Positions 19,845 through 29,817 of a stretch of DNA of 64,000 nucleotides are shown here, in pieces. The stretch lies in the NCBI RefSeq assembly GCF_036320965.1, contig NC_092238.1, forward strand, positions 23,272,903 to 23,336,902, read 5' to 3'. Position numbers and translations under genes: made by a program. The stretch comes from Panulirus ornatus. Lineage: Eukaryota > Arthropoda > Malacostraca > Decapoda > Palinuridae. Position 1 is the stretch's first letter. The number at the start of each line of letters is the position of its first letter. Under the pieces are notes generated by a model, which did not search any database, was not told the DNA's origin, and saw only the letters and a list, made by a program, of their open reading frames with translations.

Positions 19845-22531
19845 TTTTTTTTTTTATACTTTGTCGCTGTCTCCCGCGTTTGCGAGGTAGCGCAAGGAAA
19901 CAGACGAAAGAAATGGCCCAACCCCCCCCCATACACATGTATATACATACGTCCACACACGCAAATATACATACCTATACAGCTTTCCATGGTTTACCCC
20001 AGACGCTTCACATGCCTTGATTCAATCCACTGACAGCACGTCAACCCCGGTATACCACATCGCTCCAATTCACTCTATTCCTTGCCCTCCTTTCACCCTC
20101 CTGCATGTTCAGGCCCCAATCACACAAAATCTTTTTCACTCCATCTTTCCACCTCCAATTTGGTCTCCCTCTTCTCCTCGTTCCCTCCACCTCCGACACA
20201 TATATCCTCTTGGTCAATCTTTCCTCACTCATTCTCTCCATGTGCCCAAACCACTTCAAAACACCCTCTTCTGCTCTCTCAACCACGCTCTTTTTATTTC
20301 CACACACCTCTCTTACCCTTACGTTTCTCACTCGATCAAACCACCTCACACCACACATTGTCCTCAAACATCTCATTTCCAGCACATCCATCCTCCTGCG
20401 CACAACTCTATCCATAGCCCACGCCTCGCAACCATACAACATTGTTGGAACCACTATTCCTTCAAACATACCCATTTTTGCTTTCCGAGATAATGTTCTC
20501 GACTTCCACACATTCTTCAAGGCCCCCAGAATTTTCGCCCCCTCCCCCACCCTATGATCCACTTCCGCTTCCATGGTTCCATCCGCTGCCAGATCCACTC
20601 CCAGATATCTAAAACACTTCACTTCCTCCAGTTTTTCTCCATTCAAACTCACCTCCCAATTGACTTGACTCTCAACCCTACTGTACCTAATAACCTTGCT
20701 CTTATTCACATTTACTCTTAACTTTCTTCTTCCACACACTTTACCAAACTCAGTCACCAGCTTCTGCAGTTTCTCACATGAATCAGCCACCAGCGCTGTA
20801 TCATCAGCGAACAACAACTGACTCACTTCCCAAGCTCTCTCATCCCCAACAGACTTCATACTTGCCCCTCTTTCCAAAACTCTTGCATTTACCTCCCTAA
20901 CAACCCCATCCATAAACAAATTAAACAACCATGGAGACATCACACACCCCTGCCGCAAACCTACATTCACTGAGAACCAGTCACTTTCCTCTCTTCCTAC
21001 ACGTACACATGCCTTACATCCTCGATAAAAACTTTTCACTGCTTCTAACAACTTGCCTCCCACACCATATATTCTTAATACCTTCCACAGCGCATCTCTA
21101 TCAACTCTATCATATGCCTTCTCCAGATCCATAAATGCTACATACAAATCCATTTGCTTTTCTAAGTATTTCTCACATACATTCTTCAAAGCAAACACCT
21201 GATCCACACATCCTCTACCACTTCTGAAACCACACTGCTCTTCCCCAATCTGATGCTCTGTACTTGCCTTCACCCTCTCAATCAATACCCTCCCATATAA
21301 TTTACCAGGAATACTCAACAAACTTATACCTCTGTAATTTGAGCACTCACTCTTATCCCCTTTGCCTTTGTACAATGGCACTATGCACGCATTCCGCCAA
21401 TCCTCAGGCACCTCACCATGAGTCATACATACATTAAATAACCTTACCAACCAGTCAACAATACAGTCACCCCCTTTTTTTATAATTGCACTGCAATACC
21501 ATCCAAACCTGCTGCCTTGCCGGCTTTCATCTTCCGTAAAGCTTTCACTACCTCTTCTCTGTTTACCAAATCATTTTCCCTAACCCTCTCACTTTGCACA
21601 CCACCTCGACGAAAACACCCTATATCTGCCACTCTATCATCAAACACATTCAACAAACCTTCAAAATACTCACTCCATCTCCTTCTCACATCACCACTAC
21701 TTGTTATCACCTCCCCATTTGCGCCCTTCACTGAAGTTCCCATTTGCTCCCTTGTCTTACGCACTTTATTTACCTCCTTCCAGAACATCTTTTTATTCTC
21801 CCTAAAATTTAATGATACTCTCTCACCCCAACTCTCATTTGCCCTTTTTTTCACCTCTTGCACCTTTCTCTTGACCTCCTGTCTCCTTCTTTTATACATC
21901 TCCCACTCAATTGCATTTTTTCCCTGCAAAAATCGTCCAAATGCCTCTCTCTTCTCTTTCACTAATACTCTTACTTCTTCATCCCACCACTCACTACCCT
22001 TTCTAATCAACCCACCTCCCACTCTTCTCATGCCACAAGCATCTTTTGCGCAATCCATCACTGATTCCCTAAATACATCCCATTCCTCCCCCACTCCCCT
22101 TGCTTCCATTGTTCTCACCTTTTTCCATTCTGTACTCAGTCTCTCCTGGTACTTCCTCACACAGGTCTCCTTCTCAAGCTCACTTACTCTCGCCACCCTC
22201 TTCACCCCAACATTCACTCTTCTTTTCTGAAAACCCATACACATCTTCACCTTAGCCTCCACAAGATAATGATCAGACATCCCTCCAGCTGCACCTCTCA
22301 ACACATTAACATCCAAAAGTCTCTCTTTCGCACGCCTGTCAATTAACACGTAATCCAATAACGCTCTCTGGCCATCTCTCCTACTTACATAAGTATACTT
22401 ATGTATATCTCGCTTTTTAAACCAGGTATTCCCAATCATCAGTCCTTTTTCAGCACATAAATCTACAAGCTCTTCACCATTTCCATTTACAACACTGAAC
22501 ACCCCATGTATACCAATTATTCCCTCAACTG
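19845..22531 (-). mobile_element. RTE-like LINE copy 9, 5'-truncated
   Basis: The minus-strand copy has the T run complementary to its A-tail at 19,845, the 3' UTR to 20,040 and coding sequence to 22,531, where it is cut within the endonuclease domain. Diagnostic bases (CTGGCAGCGG, GGGGGCC) place it with copies 2 and 15. With copy 8 on the plus strand it forms a tail-to-tail inverted repeat of about 0.9 kb arms with a spacer of about 0.4 kb. Confidence 0.87.
20041..22531 (-). pseudogene. RTE-like LINE ORF with one frame break
   Basis: Two long frames make up the ORF. From 22,531 to 21,480 it encodes the end of APE (GNTWFKKRDIHK, then DYVLIDRRAKERLLDV and SDHYLVEAK) and the start of RT (GKAAGLDGIAVQL, then stop). 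From about 21,450 to 20,041 it encodes the remaining RT, including FMDLEKAYDRV, GLRQGCVMSPWLFN, FADDTALVAD and RRRGRPNWRWKD, with the family stop. The break is a small deletion in AATTTATTAAAAAA near 21,478-21,490, net minus one base. Apart from that and the missing N-terminal endonuclease, it is well preserved. Confidence 0.85.
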
Positions 22532-23130
22532 TTTAAAAAGAGAGATATACATAAGTATACATATGTAAGTGGGAGAGATGGCCAGAGAGCATTATTGGAT
22601 TACATGTTAATTGATAGGCGCGCATAAGAGAGACTTTTGGATGTTAATGTGCTGAGAGGTGCAACTGGAGGGATGTCTGATCATTATCTTGTGGAGGTAA
22701 AGGTGAAGATTTGTAGAGGTTTTCAGAAAATAAGAATCTTGGGGTGAAGAGAGTGGTGAGAGTAAGTGAGCTTAGGAAGGAGACTTGTGTGAGGAAGTAC
22801 CAAGAGAGACTGAGTACAGAAAAAGGTGAGAACAAAGGATGTAAGGGGAGTGGGGGAGGAATGGGATGTATTTAGGGAAGCAGTGATGGCTTGCACAAAA
22901 GATGCTTGTGGCATGAGAAGCATGGGAGGTGGGCAGATTAGAAAGGGTAGTGAGTGGTGGGATGAAGAAGTAAGATTATTAGTGATAGAGAAGAGAGAGG
23001 CATTTGGATGATTTTTGCAGGGAAATAATGCAAATGACTGGGAGATGTATAAAAGAAAGAGGGAGGAGGTCAAGAGAAAGGTGCAGGTGAAAAAGAGATC
23101 AAATGAGAGTTGGGGTGAGAGAGTATCATT
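22532..23130 (+). mobile_element. Inverted segment of RTE-like LINE copy 10
   Basis: Sense LINE sequence runs from the middle of the APE domain (TTTAAAAAGAGAGATATAC) to just past it (GAGAGAGTATCATT), between two minus-strand LINE parts. Its substitution level resembles 23,131-23,869 rather than the young copy 9. Read on the minus strand, 23,869-23,131 is LINE 5' sequence and this block is the next LINE segment turned around. The frame is broken by small deletions. Confidence 0.72.
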
Positions 23131-23869
23131 TTTAAACCAGGTATTCCCAATCACCAGTCCTTTTTCAGCACATAAATCTACAAGCTCTTCGCCATTTCCA
23201 TTTACAACACTAATCACCCCAAGTACACCAATTATTCCCTCAACTGCCTCATTACTCACCTTTGCATTCAGATCACCCATCACTATAACCCGGTCTCGTG
23301 CACCAAAACTACTATCACTCAGCTGCTCCCAAAACACTTGCCTCTCATCATCTTTCTTCTCATGCCCAGGTGCATATGCACCAATAATCACCCATCTCTC
23401 TCCATCCACTTTCAGTTTTACTCATATCAATCTAGAGTTTACTTTCTTACACTCTATCACATACTCCCACCACTCCTTTTTCAGGAGTAGTGCTACTCCT
23501 TCCCTTGCTCTTGTCCTCTCACTAACCCCTGAATTTACTCTCAAGACATTCCCAAACCACTCTTCCCCTTTACCCTTGACCTTCGTTTCACTCAGAGCCA
23601 AAACATCCAGGTTCCTTTCCTCAAACATACTACCTATCTCTCCCTTTTTCCCATCTTGATTACATCCACACACATTTAAACACCCCAATCTGAGCCTTTG
23701 AGGAGGATGAGCACTCCCCGCGTGACTCCTTCTTCTGTTTCCCCTTTTAGAAAGTTAAAATACAAGGAGGGGAGGGTTTCCAGCCCCCGGCTCCCGTCCC
23801 CTTTAGTCGCCTTCTATGACATGTGAGGAATGCGTGGGAAGTATTCTTTCTCCGCTATCCCCAGGGATA
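23131..23869 (-). mobile_element. 5' end of RTE-like LINE copy 10 (5' UTR and APE)
   Basis: The minus-strand copy begins ATCCCTGGGGATAG at 23,869. The 5' UTR runs to about 23,745, then the endonuclease part: LGCLNVCGCNQD, LDVLALSETKVKGKG (here ETK, the usual APE motif), IGAYAPGHEKKD and VMGDLNAKVSN. It ends at GGTTTAAA (23,131). The ATG region is altered, and a stop near 23,420 (TGG to TGA in LIWVK) breaks the frame. It is one of three LINE 5' ends in the window. Confidence 0.82.
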
Positions 23870-24122
23870 TATTATTATTATTATTTTGCTTTGTCGCTGT
23901 CTCCCGGGTTAGTGAGGTAGCGCAAGGAAACAGACAAAAGAATGGCCCAACCCACTCACATACACATGTATATACATACACGTCCACGCAAGCAAATATA
24001 CATACGTATACATTTCAAAGTATATATATATATATATATATATTTATCTATTTATATATTTATTTTGCTGTGAATTGTGTGCATGGGTATATATGTATGT
24101 GTCTGTGTGTGTATATATATGT
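23870..24122 (-). mobile_element. LINE 3'-tail (SINE-like) unit, antisense, with (TTA)n and (AT)n
   Basis: (TTA)n at 23,870-23,893 leads into the antisense tail module (TTTGTCGCTGTCTCCCGG, then GTAGCGCAAGGAAACAGAC, then AATGGCCCAACCCA), then TATG-rich sequence and (AT)n to about 24,060. No coding part is attached. Confidence 0.7.
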
Positions 24123-24222
24123 GTACATTGAGATGTATAGGTATGTATATTTGCGTGTGTGGACGTGTGTGTATATGCATGTGTATAGGGGTGGGTTGGG
24201 CCATTTCTTTCTTCTGTTTCCT
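24123..24222 (+). mobile_element. LINE 3'-tail unit in sense orientation, joined to antisense LINE
   Basis: GAGATGTATAGGTATGTATA, then GTGTGTGGACGTG, then GGGTGGGTTGGGCCATTTC and TCTGTTTCCT are sense tail sequence that stops abruptly at 24,222. There the antisense body of LINE copy 11 starts. Together with 23,884-24,020 it forms an inverted pair of tails. Confidence 0.65.
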
Positions 24223-27200
24223 GTTGACAGCACGTCGACCCCGGTATACCACATCGTTCCAATTCACTCTATTCCTTGCACGCCTTTCACCCTCCTGCAT
24301 GTTCAGGCCCTGATCACTCAAAATCTTTTTCACTCCATCTTTCCACCTCCAATTTGGTCTCCCTTTTCTCCTCGTTCCCTCCACCTCTGACACATATATC
24401 CTCTTGGTCAATCTTTCCTCACTCATGCTCTCCATGTAACCAAACCATTTCAAAACACCCTCTTCTGCTCTCTCAACCACACTTTTTTTATTACCACAAA
24501 TCTCTCTTACCCTATTATTACTTACTCAATCAAACCACCTCACACCACATATTGTCCTCAAACATCTCATTTCCAGCACATCCACCCTCCTCCGCACAAC
24601 TCTATTCATAGCCCTCCCCTCGCAACCGTACAACATTGTTGGAACCACTATTCCTTCAAACATACCCATTTTTGCTTTCTATGATAATGTTCTCGACTTC
24701 CACACATTCTTCAAGGCTCCCAGAATTTTCGCCCCCTCCCCCACCCTATGATTCACTTCCGCTTCCATGGTTCCATCTGCTGCCAAATCCACTCCCGGAT
24801 ATCTAAAACATCACTTCCTCCAGTTTTTCTCCATTCAAACTTACCTCCCAATTCACTTGACCTTCAACCATACTTTACCTAATAACCTTGCTCTTATTCA
24901 CATTTACTCTTAACTTTCTTCTTTCACACACTTTACCAAACTCAGTCACCAGCTTCTGCAGTTTCTCACATGAATCAGCCACCAGCGCTGTATCATCAGC
25001 GAACAACAACTGACTCACTTCCCAAGCTCTCTCATCCCCAACAGACTTCATACTTGCCCCTCTTTCCAAAACTCTTGCATTCACCTCCCTAACAACCCCA
25101 TCCATAAACAAATTAAACAACCATGGAGACATCACACACCCCTGCCGCAAACCTACATTCACTGAGAACCAATCACTTTCCTCTCTTCCTACACATACAC
25201 ATGCCTTACATCCTTGATAAAAACGTTTCACTGCTTCTAACAACTTGCCTCCCACACCATATATTCTTAATACCTTCCACAGAGCATCTCTATCAACTCT
25301 ATCATATGCCTTCTCCAGATCCATAAATGCTACATACAAATCCATTTGCTTTTCAAAGTATTTCTCACATACATTCTTCAAAGCAAACACCTAATCCATA
25401 CATCCTCTACCACTTCTGAAACCACACTGCTCTTCCCTAATCCGATGCTCTGTACATGCCTTCACCCTCTCAAATCAATACCCTCCCATATAATTTACCA
25501 GGAATACTCAACAAACTTATACCTCTGAAATTTGAGCACTCACCCTTATCCCCTTTGCCTTTGTACAATGGCACTATGCACGCATTCCGCCAATCCTCAG
25601 GCACCTCACCATGAGTCATACATACATTGAATAACCTTACCAACCAGTCAATAATACAGTCACCTCCTTTTTTAATAAATTCCACTGCAATACCATCCAA
25701 ACCTGCTGCCTTACCAGCTTTCATCTTCCGCAAAGCTTTTACTACCTCTTCTCTGTTTACCAAATCATTTTCCCTAACCCTCTCACTTTGCACACCACCT
25801 CGACCAAAACACCCTATATCTGCCACTCTATCATCAAACACATTCAACAAACCTTCAAAATACTCACTTCATCTTCTTCTCACATCACCACTACTTGTTA
25901 TCACCTCCACATTTGCGCCCTTCACTGAAGTTCCCATTTGCTCCCTTGTCTTACGCACTTTATTTACTTCCTTCCAGAACATCTTTTTATTCTCCCTAAA
26001 ATTTAATGATACTCTCTCACTCCAACTCTCATTTGCCCTCTTTTTCACCTCTTGCACCTTTCTCTTCACCTCCTGTCTCTTTCTTTATACATCTCCCACT
26101 CAATTGCATTTTTTCCCTGCAAAAATCGTCCAAATGCCTCTCTCTTCTCCTTCACTAATAATCTTACTTCTTCATCCCACCACTCACTACCCTTCCTAAT
26201 CAACCCACCTCCCACTCTTCTCATGCCACAAGCATCTTTTGCGCAATCCATCACTGATTCCCTAAATACATCCCATTCCTCCCCCACTCCCCTTACTTCC
26301 ATTGTTCTCACCTTTTTCCATTCTGTACTCAGTCTCTCCTGGTACTTCCTCACACAAGTCTCCTTCCCAAGCTTACTTACTCTAACCACCCTCTTCACCA
26401 CAACATTCACTCTTCTTTTCTGAAAACCCATACAAATCTTCACCTTAGCCTCCACAAGATAATGATCAAACATCCCTCCAGTTGCACATCTCAGCACATT
26501 AACATCCAAAAGTCTCTCTTTTGCGCGCCTGTCAATTAACACGTAATCCAATAACGCTCTCTGGCCATCTCTCCTACTTCCATACGTATACTTATGTATA
26601 TCTCACTTTTTAAACCAGGTATTCCCAATCACCAGTCCTTTTTCAGCACATAAATCTACAAGCTCTTCACCATTTCCATTTACAACACTGAACACCCCAT
26701 GTATACCAATTATTCCCTCAACTGCCACGTTACTCACCTTTGCATTCAAATCCCCCATCACTATAACCCGGTCTCGTGCATCAAAACCACTAACACACTC
26801 ATTCAGCTGCTCCCAAAACACTTGCCTCTCATGATCTTTCTTCTCATGCCCAGGTGCATATGCACCAATAATCACCCATCTCTCTCCATCAACTTTCAGT
26901 TTTACCCATATTAATCGAGAATTTTACTTTCTTACATTATATCACATACTCCCACAACTCCTTGTTCAGGAGTACTGCTACTCCTTCCCTTGCTCTTGTC
27001 CTCTCACTAACCCCTGACTTTACTCCCAAGACATTCCCAAACCACTCTTCCCTTTTACCCTTGAGCTTCATTTCACTCAGAGCCAAAACATCCAGGTTCC
27101 TTTCCTCAAACATACTACCTATCTCTCCTTTTTTCACATCTTGGTTACATCCACACACATTTAGACACCTCAGTCTGAGCCTTCGAGGAGGATGAGCACT

Positions 27201-27238
27201 CCCCGCGTGACTCCTTCTTCTGTTTCCCAATTTAGAAA

Positions 27239-27240
<2 letters not shown>
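24223..27240 (-). mobile_element. RTE-like LINE copy 11, complete ORF region, decayed
   Basis: The minus-strand copy carries nearly the whole ORF and the last few bases of the 5' UTR (to 27,240, where (AT)n begins). At its 3' side, the normal 3' UTR is replaced by a sense-oriented tail from 24,222. Confidence 0.84.
24227..27230 (-). pseudogene. RTE-like LINE ORF (APE + RT), multiple breaks
   Basis: ATG at 27,230 starts MGNRRRSHAG, as in copy 7. APE motifs LNVCGCNQD, LALSEMKLKG, IGAYAPGHEKK, VMGDLNAKV and FDHYLVEAK and all RT boxes (GKAAGLDGIAVEF, FMDLEKAYDRV, GLRQGCVMSPWLFN, FADDTALVAD) are visible. Breaks include an extra base near 26,925, a TGA after WFKK near 26,600, a two-base loss near 26,085, an extra base near 25,474, TAG for Gln near 25,393 and a two-base loss near 24,808. 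The family stop is CGA. It is inactive, but useful with copy 7 for defining the full ORF. Confidence 0.84.

Positions 27241-27274
<34 letters not shown>
27241..27274. repeat. A(n)(AT)n tract
   Basis: A run of A followed by (AT)n joins the LINE 5' UTR of copy 11 to a SINE-like element. Confidence 0.9.
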
Positions 27275-27511
27275 TTTCTTTCTTTCATACTATTCGCCAT
27301 TTCCCGCGTTAGCAAGGTAGCGTTAAGAACAGAGGACTGGGCCTCTGAGGGAATATCTTCACCTGGCCTCGTTCTCTGTTCCTTCTTTTGGAAAATCAAA
27401 AAAAAATGAGAGGGGAGGATTTCCAGCCCCCCGCTCCCTCCCCTTTTAGTCGCCTTCTACGACACGCAGGGAATACGTGGGAAGTATTCTTTCTCCCCTA
27501 TCCCCAGGGAT
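27275..27511 (-). mobile_element. SINE-like element, full length, antisense
   Basis: It is the reverse complement of the element at 19,514-19,756: CATACTATTCGCCATTTCCC, then GTTAGCAAGGTAGCGTTAAG, then the GAAAATCAAAAAAA region, GCCTTCTACGACACG and finally CCCCTATCCCCAGGGAT at 27,511. It is flanked by (AT)n on both sides. Confidence 0.83.
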
Positions 27512-27531
27512 AATATACATATATATATATA

Positions 27532-29574
27532 TGGGATGTATTTAGGGAATCAGTGATGGATTGCGCAAAAGATGCTTGTGGCATGAGAAGAGTGGGAGGT
27601 GGGCTGTTTAGAAAGGGTAGTGAGTGGTGGGATGAAGAAGTAAGAGTATTAGTGAAAGAGAAGAGAGAGGCATTTGGACGATTTTTGCAGGGAAAAAATG
27701 CAATTGAGTGGGAGAAGTATAAAAGAAAGAGACAGGAGGTCAAGAGAAAGGTGCAAGAGGTGAAAAAAAGGGCAAATGAGAGTTGGGGTGAGAGACTATC
27801 AGTAAATTTTAGGGAGAATAAGAAGATGTTCTGGAAGGAGGTAAATAGGGTGCGTAAGACAAGGGAGCAAATGGGAACTTCAGTGAAGGGCGTAAATGGG
27901 GAGGTGATAACAAGTAGTGGTGATGTGAGAAGGAGATGGAATGAGTATTTTGAAGGTTTGTTGAATGTGTCTGATGACAGAGTGGCAGATATAGGGTGTT
28001 TGGGTCGAGGTGGTGTGCAAAGTGAGAGGGTTAGGGAAAATGATTTGGTAAACAGAGAAGAGGTAGTAAAAGCTTTGCGGAAGATGAAAGCCGGCAAGGC
28101 AGCAGGTTTGGATGGTATTGCTGTGGAATTTATTAAAAAAGGGGGTGACTGTATTGTTGACTGGTTGGTAAGGTTATTTAATGTATGTATGACTCATGGT
28201 GAGGTGCCTGAGGATTGGCGGAATGCGTGCATAGTGCCATTGTACAAAGGCACAGGGGATAAGAGTGAGTGCTCAAATTACAGAGGTATAAGTTTGTTGA
28301 GTATTCCTGGTAAATTATATGGGAGGGTATTGATTGAGAGGGTGAAGGCATGTACAGAGCATCAGATTGGGGAAGAGCAGTGTGGTTTCAGAAGTGGTAG
28401 AGGATGTGTGGATCAGGTGTTTGCTTTGAAGAATGTATGTGAGAAATACTTAGAAAAGCAAATGGATTTGTATGTAGCATTTATGGATCTGGAGAAGGCA
28501 TATGATAGAGTTGATAGAGATGCTCTGTGGAAGGTATTAAGAATATATGGTGTGGGAGGCAAGTTGTTAGAAGCAGTGAAAAGTTTTTATCGAGGATGTA
28601 AGGCATGTGTACGTGTAGGAAGAGAGGAAAGTGATTGGTTCTCAGTGAATGTAGGTTTGCGGCAGGGGTGTGTGATGTCTCCATGGTTGTTTAATTTGTT
28701 TATGGATGGGGTTGTTAGGGAGGTAAATGCAAGAGTCTTGGAAAGAGGGGCAAGTATGAAGTCTGTTGGGGATGAGAGAGCTTGGGAAGTGAGTCAGTTG
28801 TTGTTTGCTGATGATACAGCGCTGGTGGCGGATTCATGTGAGAAACTGCAGAAGCTGGTGACGGAGTTTGATAAAGTGTGTGGAAGAAGAAAGTTAAGAG
28901 TAAATGTGAATAAGAGCAAGGTTATTAGGTACAGTAGGGTTGAGGGTCAAGTCAATTGGGAGGTGAGTTTGAATGGTGAAAAACTGGAGGAAGTGAAGTG
29001 TTTTAGATATCTGGGAGTGGATCTGTCAGCGGATGGAACCATGGAAGCGGAAGTGGATCATAGGGTGGGGGAGGGGGCGAAAATTTTGGGAGCCTTGAAA
29101 AATGTGTGGAAGTCGAGAACATTATCCCGGAAAGCAAAAATGGGTATGTTTGAAGGAATAGTAGTTCCAACAATGTTGTATGGTTGCGAGGCGTGGGCTA
29201 TGGATAGAGTTGTGCGCAGGAGGATGGATGTGCTGGAAATGAGATGTTTGAGGATAATGTGTGGTGTGAGGTGGTTTGATCGAGTAAGTAACGTAAGGGT
29301 AAGAGAGATGTGTGGAAATAAAAAGAGCGTGGTTGAGAGAGCAGAAGAGGGTGTTTTAAAATGGTTTGGGCACATGGAGAGAATGAGTGAGGAAAGATTG
29401 ACCAAGAGGATATATGTGTCGGAGGTGGAGGGAACGAGGAGAAGAGGGAGACCAAATTGGAGGTGGAAAGATGGAGTGAAAAAGATTTTGTGTGATCGGG
29501 GCCTGAACATGCAGGAGGGTGAAAGGAGGGCAAGGAATAGAGTGAATTGGAGCGATGTGGTATACAGGGGTTGA
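27532..29574 (+). CDS. RTE-like LINE reverse transcriptase ORF, open, lacks endonuclease
   Basis: An uninterrupted frame of about 680 codons begins WDVFRES. It contains the full RT: GKAAGLDGIAVEF, IPGKLYGRVLIERV, GFRSGRGCVDQV, FMDLEKAYDRV, GLRQGCVMSPWLFN and FADDTALVAD, plus the C-terminal WFGHMERMSEERLTKR and RRRGRPNWRWKD. The family stop is at 29,572-29,574. The APE domain is missing because of 5' truncation, and no natural start or promoter is visible. In-frame ATGs exist at 27,556 and 27,580. Conservation of the frame reflects youth of the copy rather than function here. Confidence 0.84.
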   Translation, partial: WDVFRESVMDCAKDACGMRRVGGGLFRKGSEWWDEEVRVLVKEKREAFGRFLQGKNAIEWEKYKRKRQEVKRKVQEVKKRANESWGERLSVNFRENKKMFWKEVNRVRKTREQMGTSVKGVNGEVITSSGDVRRRWNEYFEGLLNVSDDRVADIGCLGRGGVQSERVRENDLVNREEVVKALRKMKAGKAAGLDGIAVEFIKKGGDCIVDWLVRLFNVCMTHGEVPEDWRNACIVPLYKGTGDKSECSNYRGISLLSIPGKLYGRVLIERVKACTEHQIGEEQCGFRSGRGCVDQVFALKNVCEKYLEKQMDLYVAFMDLEKAYDRVDRDALWKVLRIYGVGGKLLEAVKSFYRGCKACVRVGREESDWFSVNVGLRQGCVMSPWLFNLFMDGVVREVNARVLERGASMKSVGDERAWEVSQLLFADDTALVADSCEKLQKLVTEFDKVCGRRKLRVNVNKSKVIRYSRVEGQVNWEVSLNGEKLEEVKCFRYLGVDLSADGTMEAEVDHRVGEGAKILGALKNVWKSRTLSRKAKMGMFEGIVVPTMLYGCEAWAMDRVVRRRMDVLEMRCLRIMCGVRWFDRVSNVRVREMCGNKKSVVERAEEGVLKWFGHMERMSEERLTKRIYVSEVEGTRRRGRPNWRWKDGVKKILCDRGLNMQEGERRARNRVNWSDVVYRG

Positions 29575-29761
29575 CGTGCTGTCAGTGGATTGAATCAGGG
29601 CATGTGAAGCGTCCGGGGTAAACCATGGAAAGCTGTGTAGGTATGTATATTTGTGTGTGTGGACGTGTGTATGTACATGTGTATGGGGGGGGGTTGGGCC
29701 ATTTCTTTCGTCTGTTTCCTTGCGCTACCTCGCAAACGCGGGAGACAGCGACAAAGTATAA

Positions 29762-29780
<19 letters not shown>
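27532..29780 (+). mobile_element. RTE-like LINE copy 12, 5'-truncated, young
   Basis: Sense copy beginning at TGGGATGTATTTAGGG directly after (AT)n, with ORF to 29,574, a 3' UTR of the short form and a 20-bp A run near 29,760-29,780. It is nearly identical to copy 1, sharing AGACTATCAGTAAATTT, GTGTCTGATGACAG, GTGTTTGGGTCG and GTGGCGGATTC. Confidence 0.88.

Positions 29781-29812
<32 letters not shown>
29781..29812. repeat. (AT)n microsatellite
   Basis: (AT)n lies between the A-tail of copy 12 and the truncated 5' end of copy 13. Confidence 0.93.
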
Positions 29813-29817
<5 letters not shown>

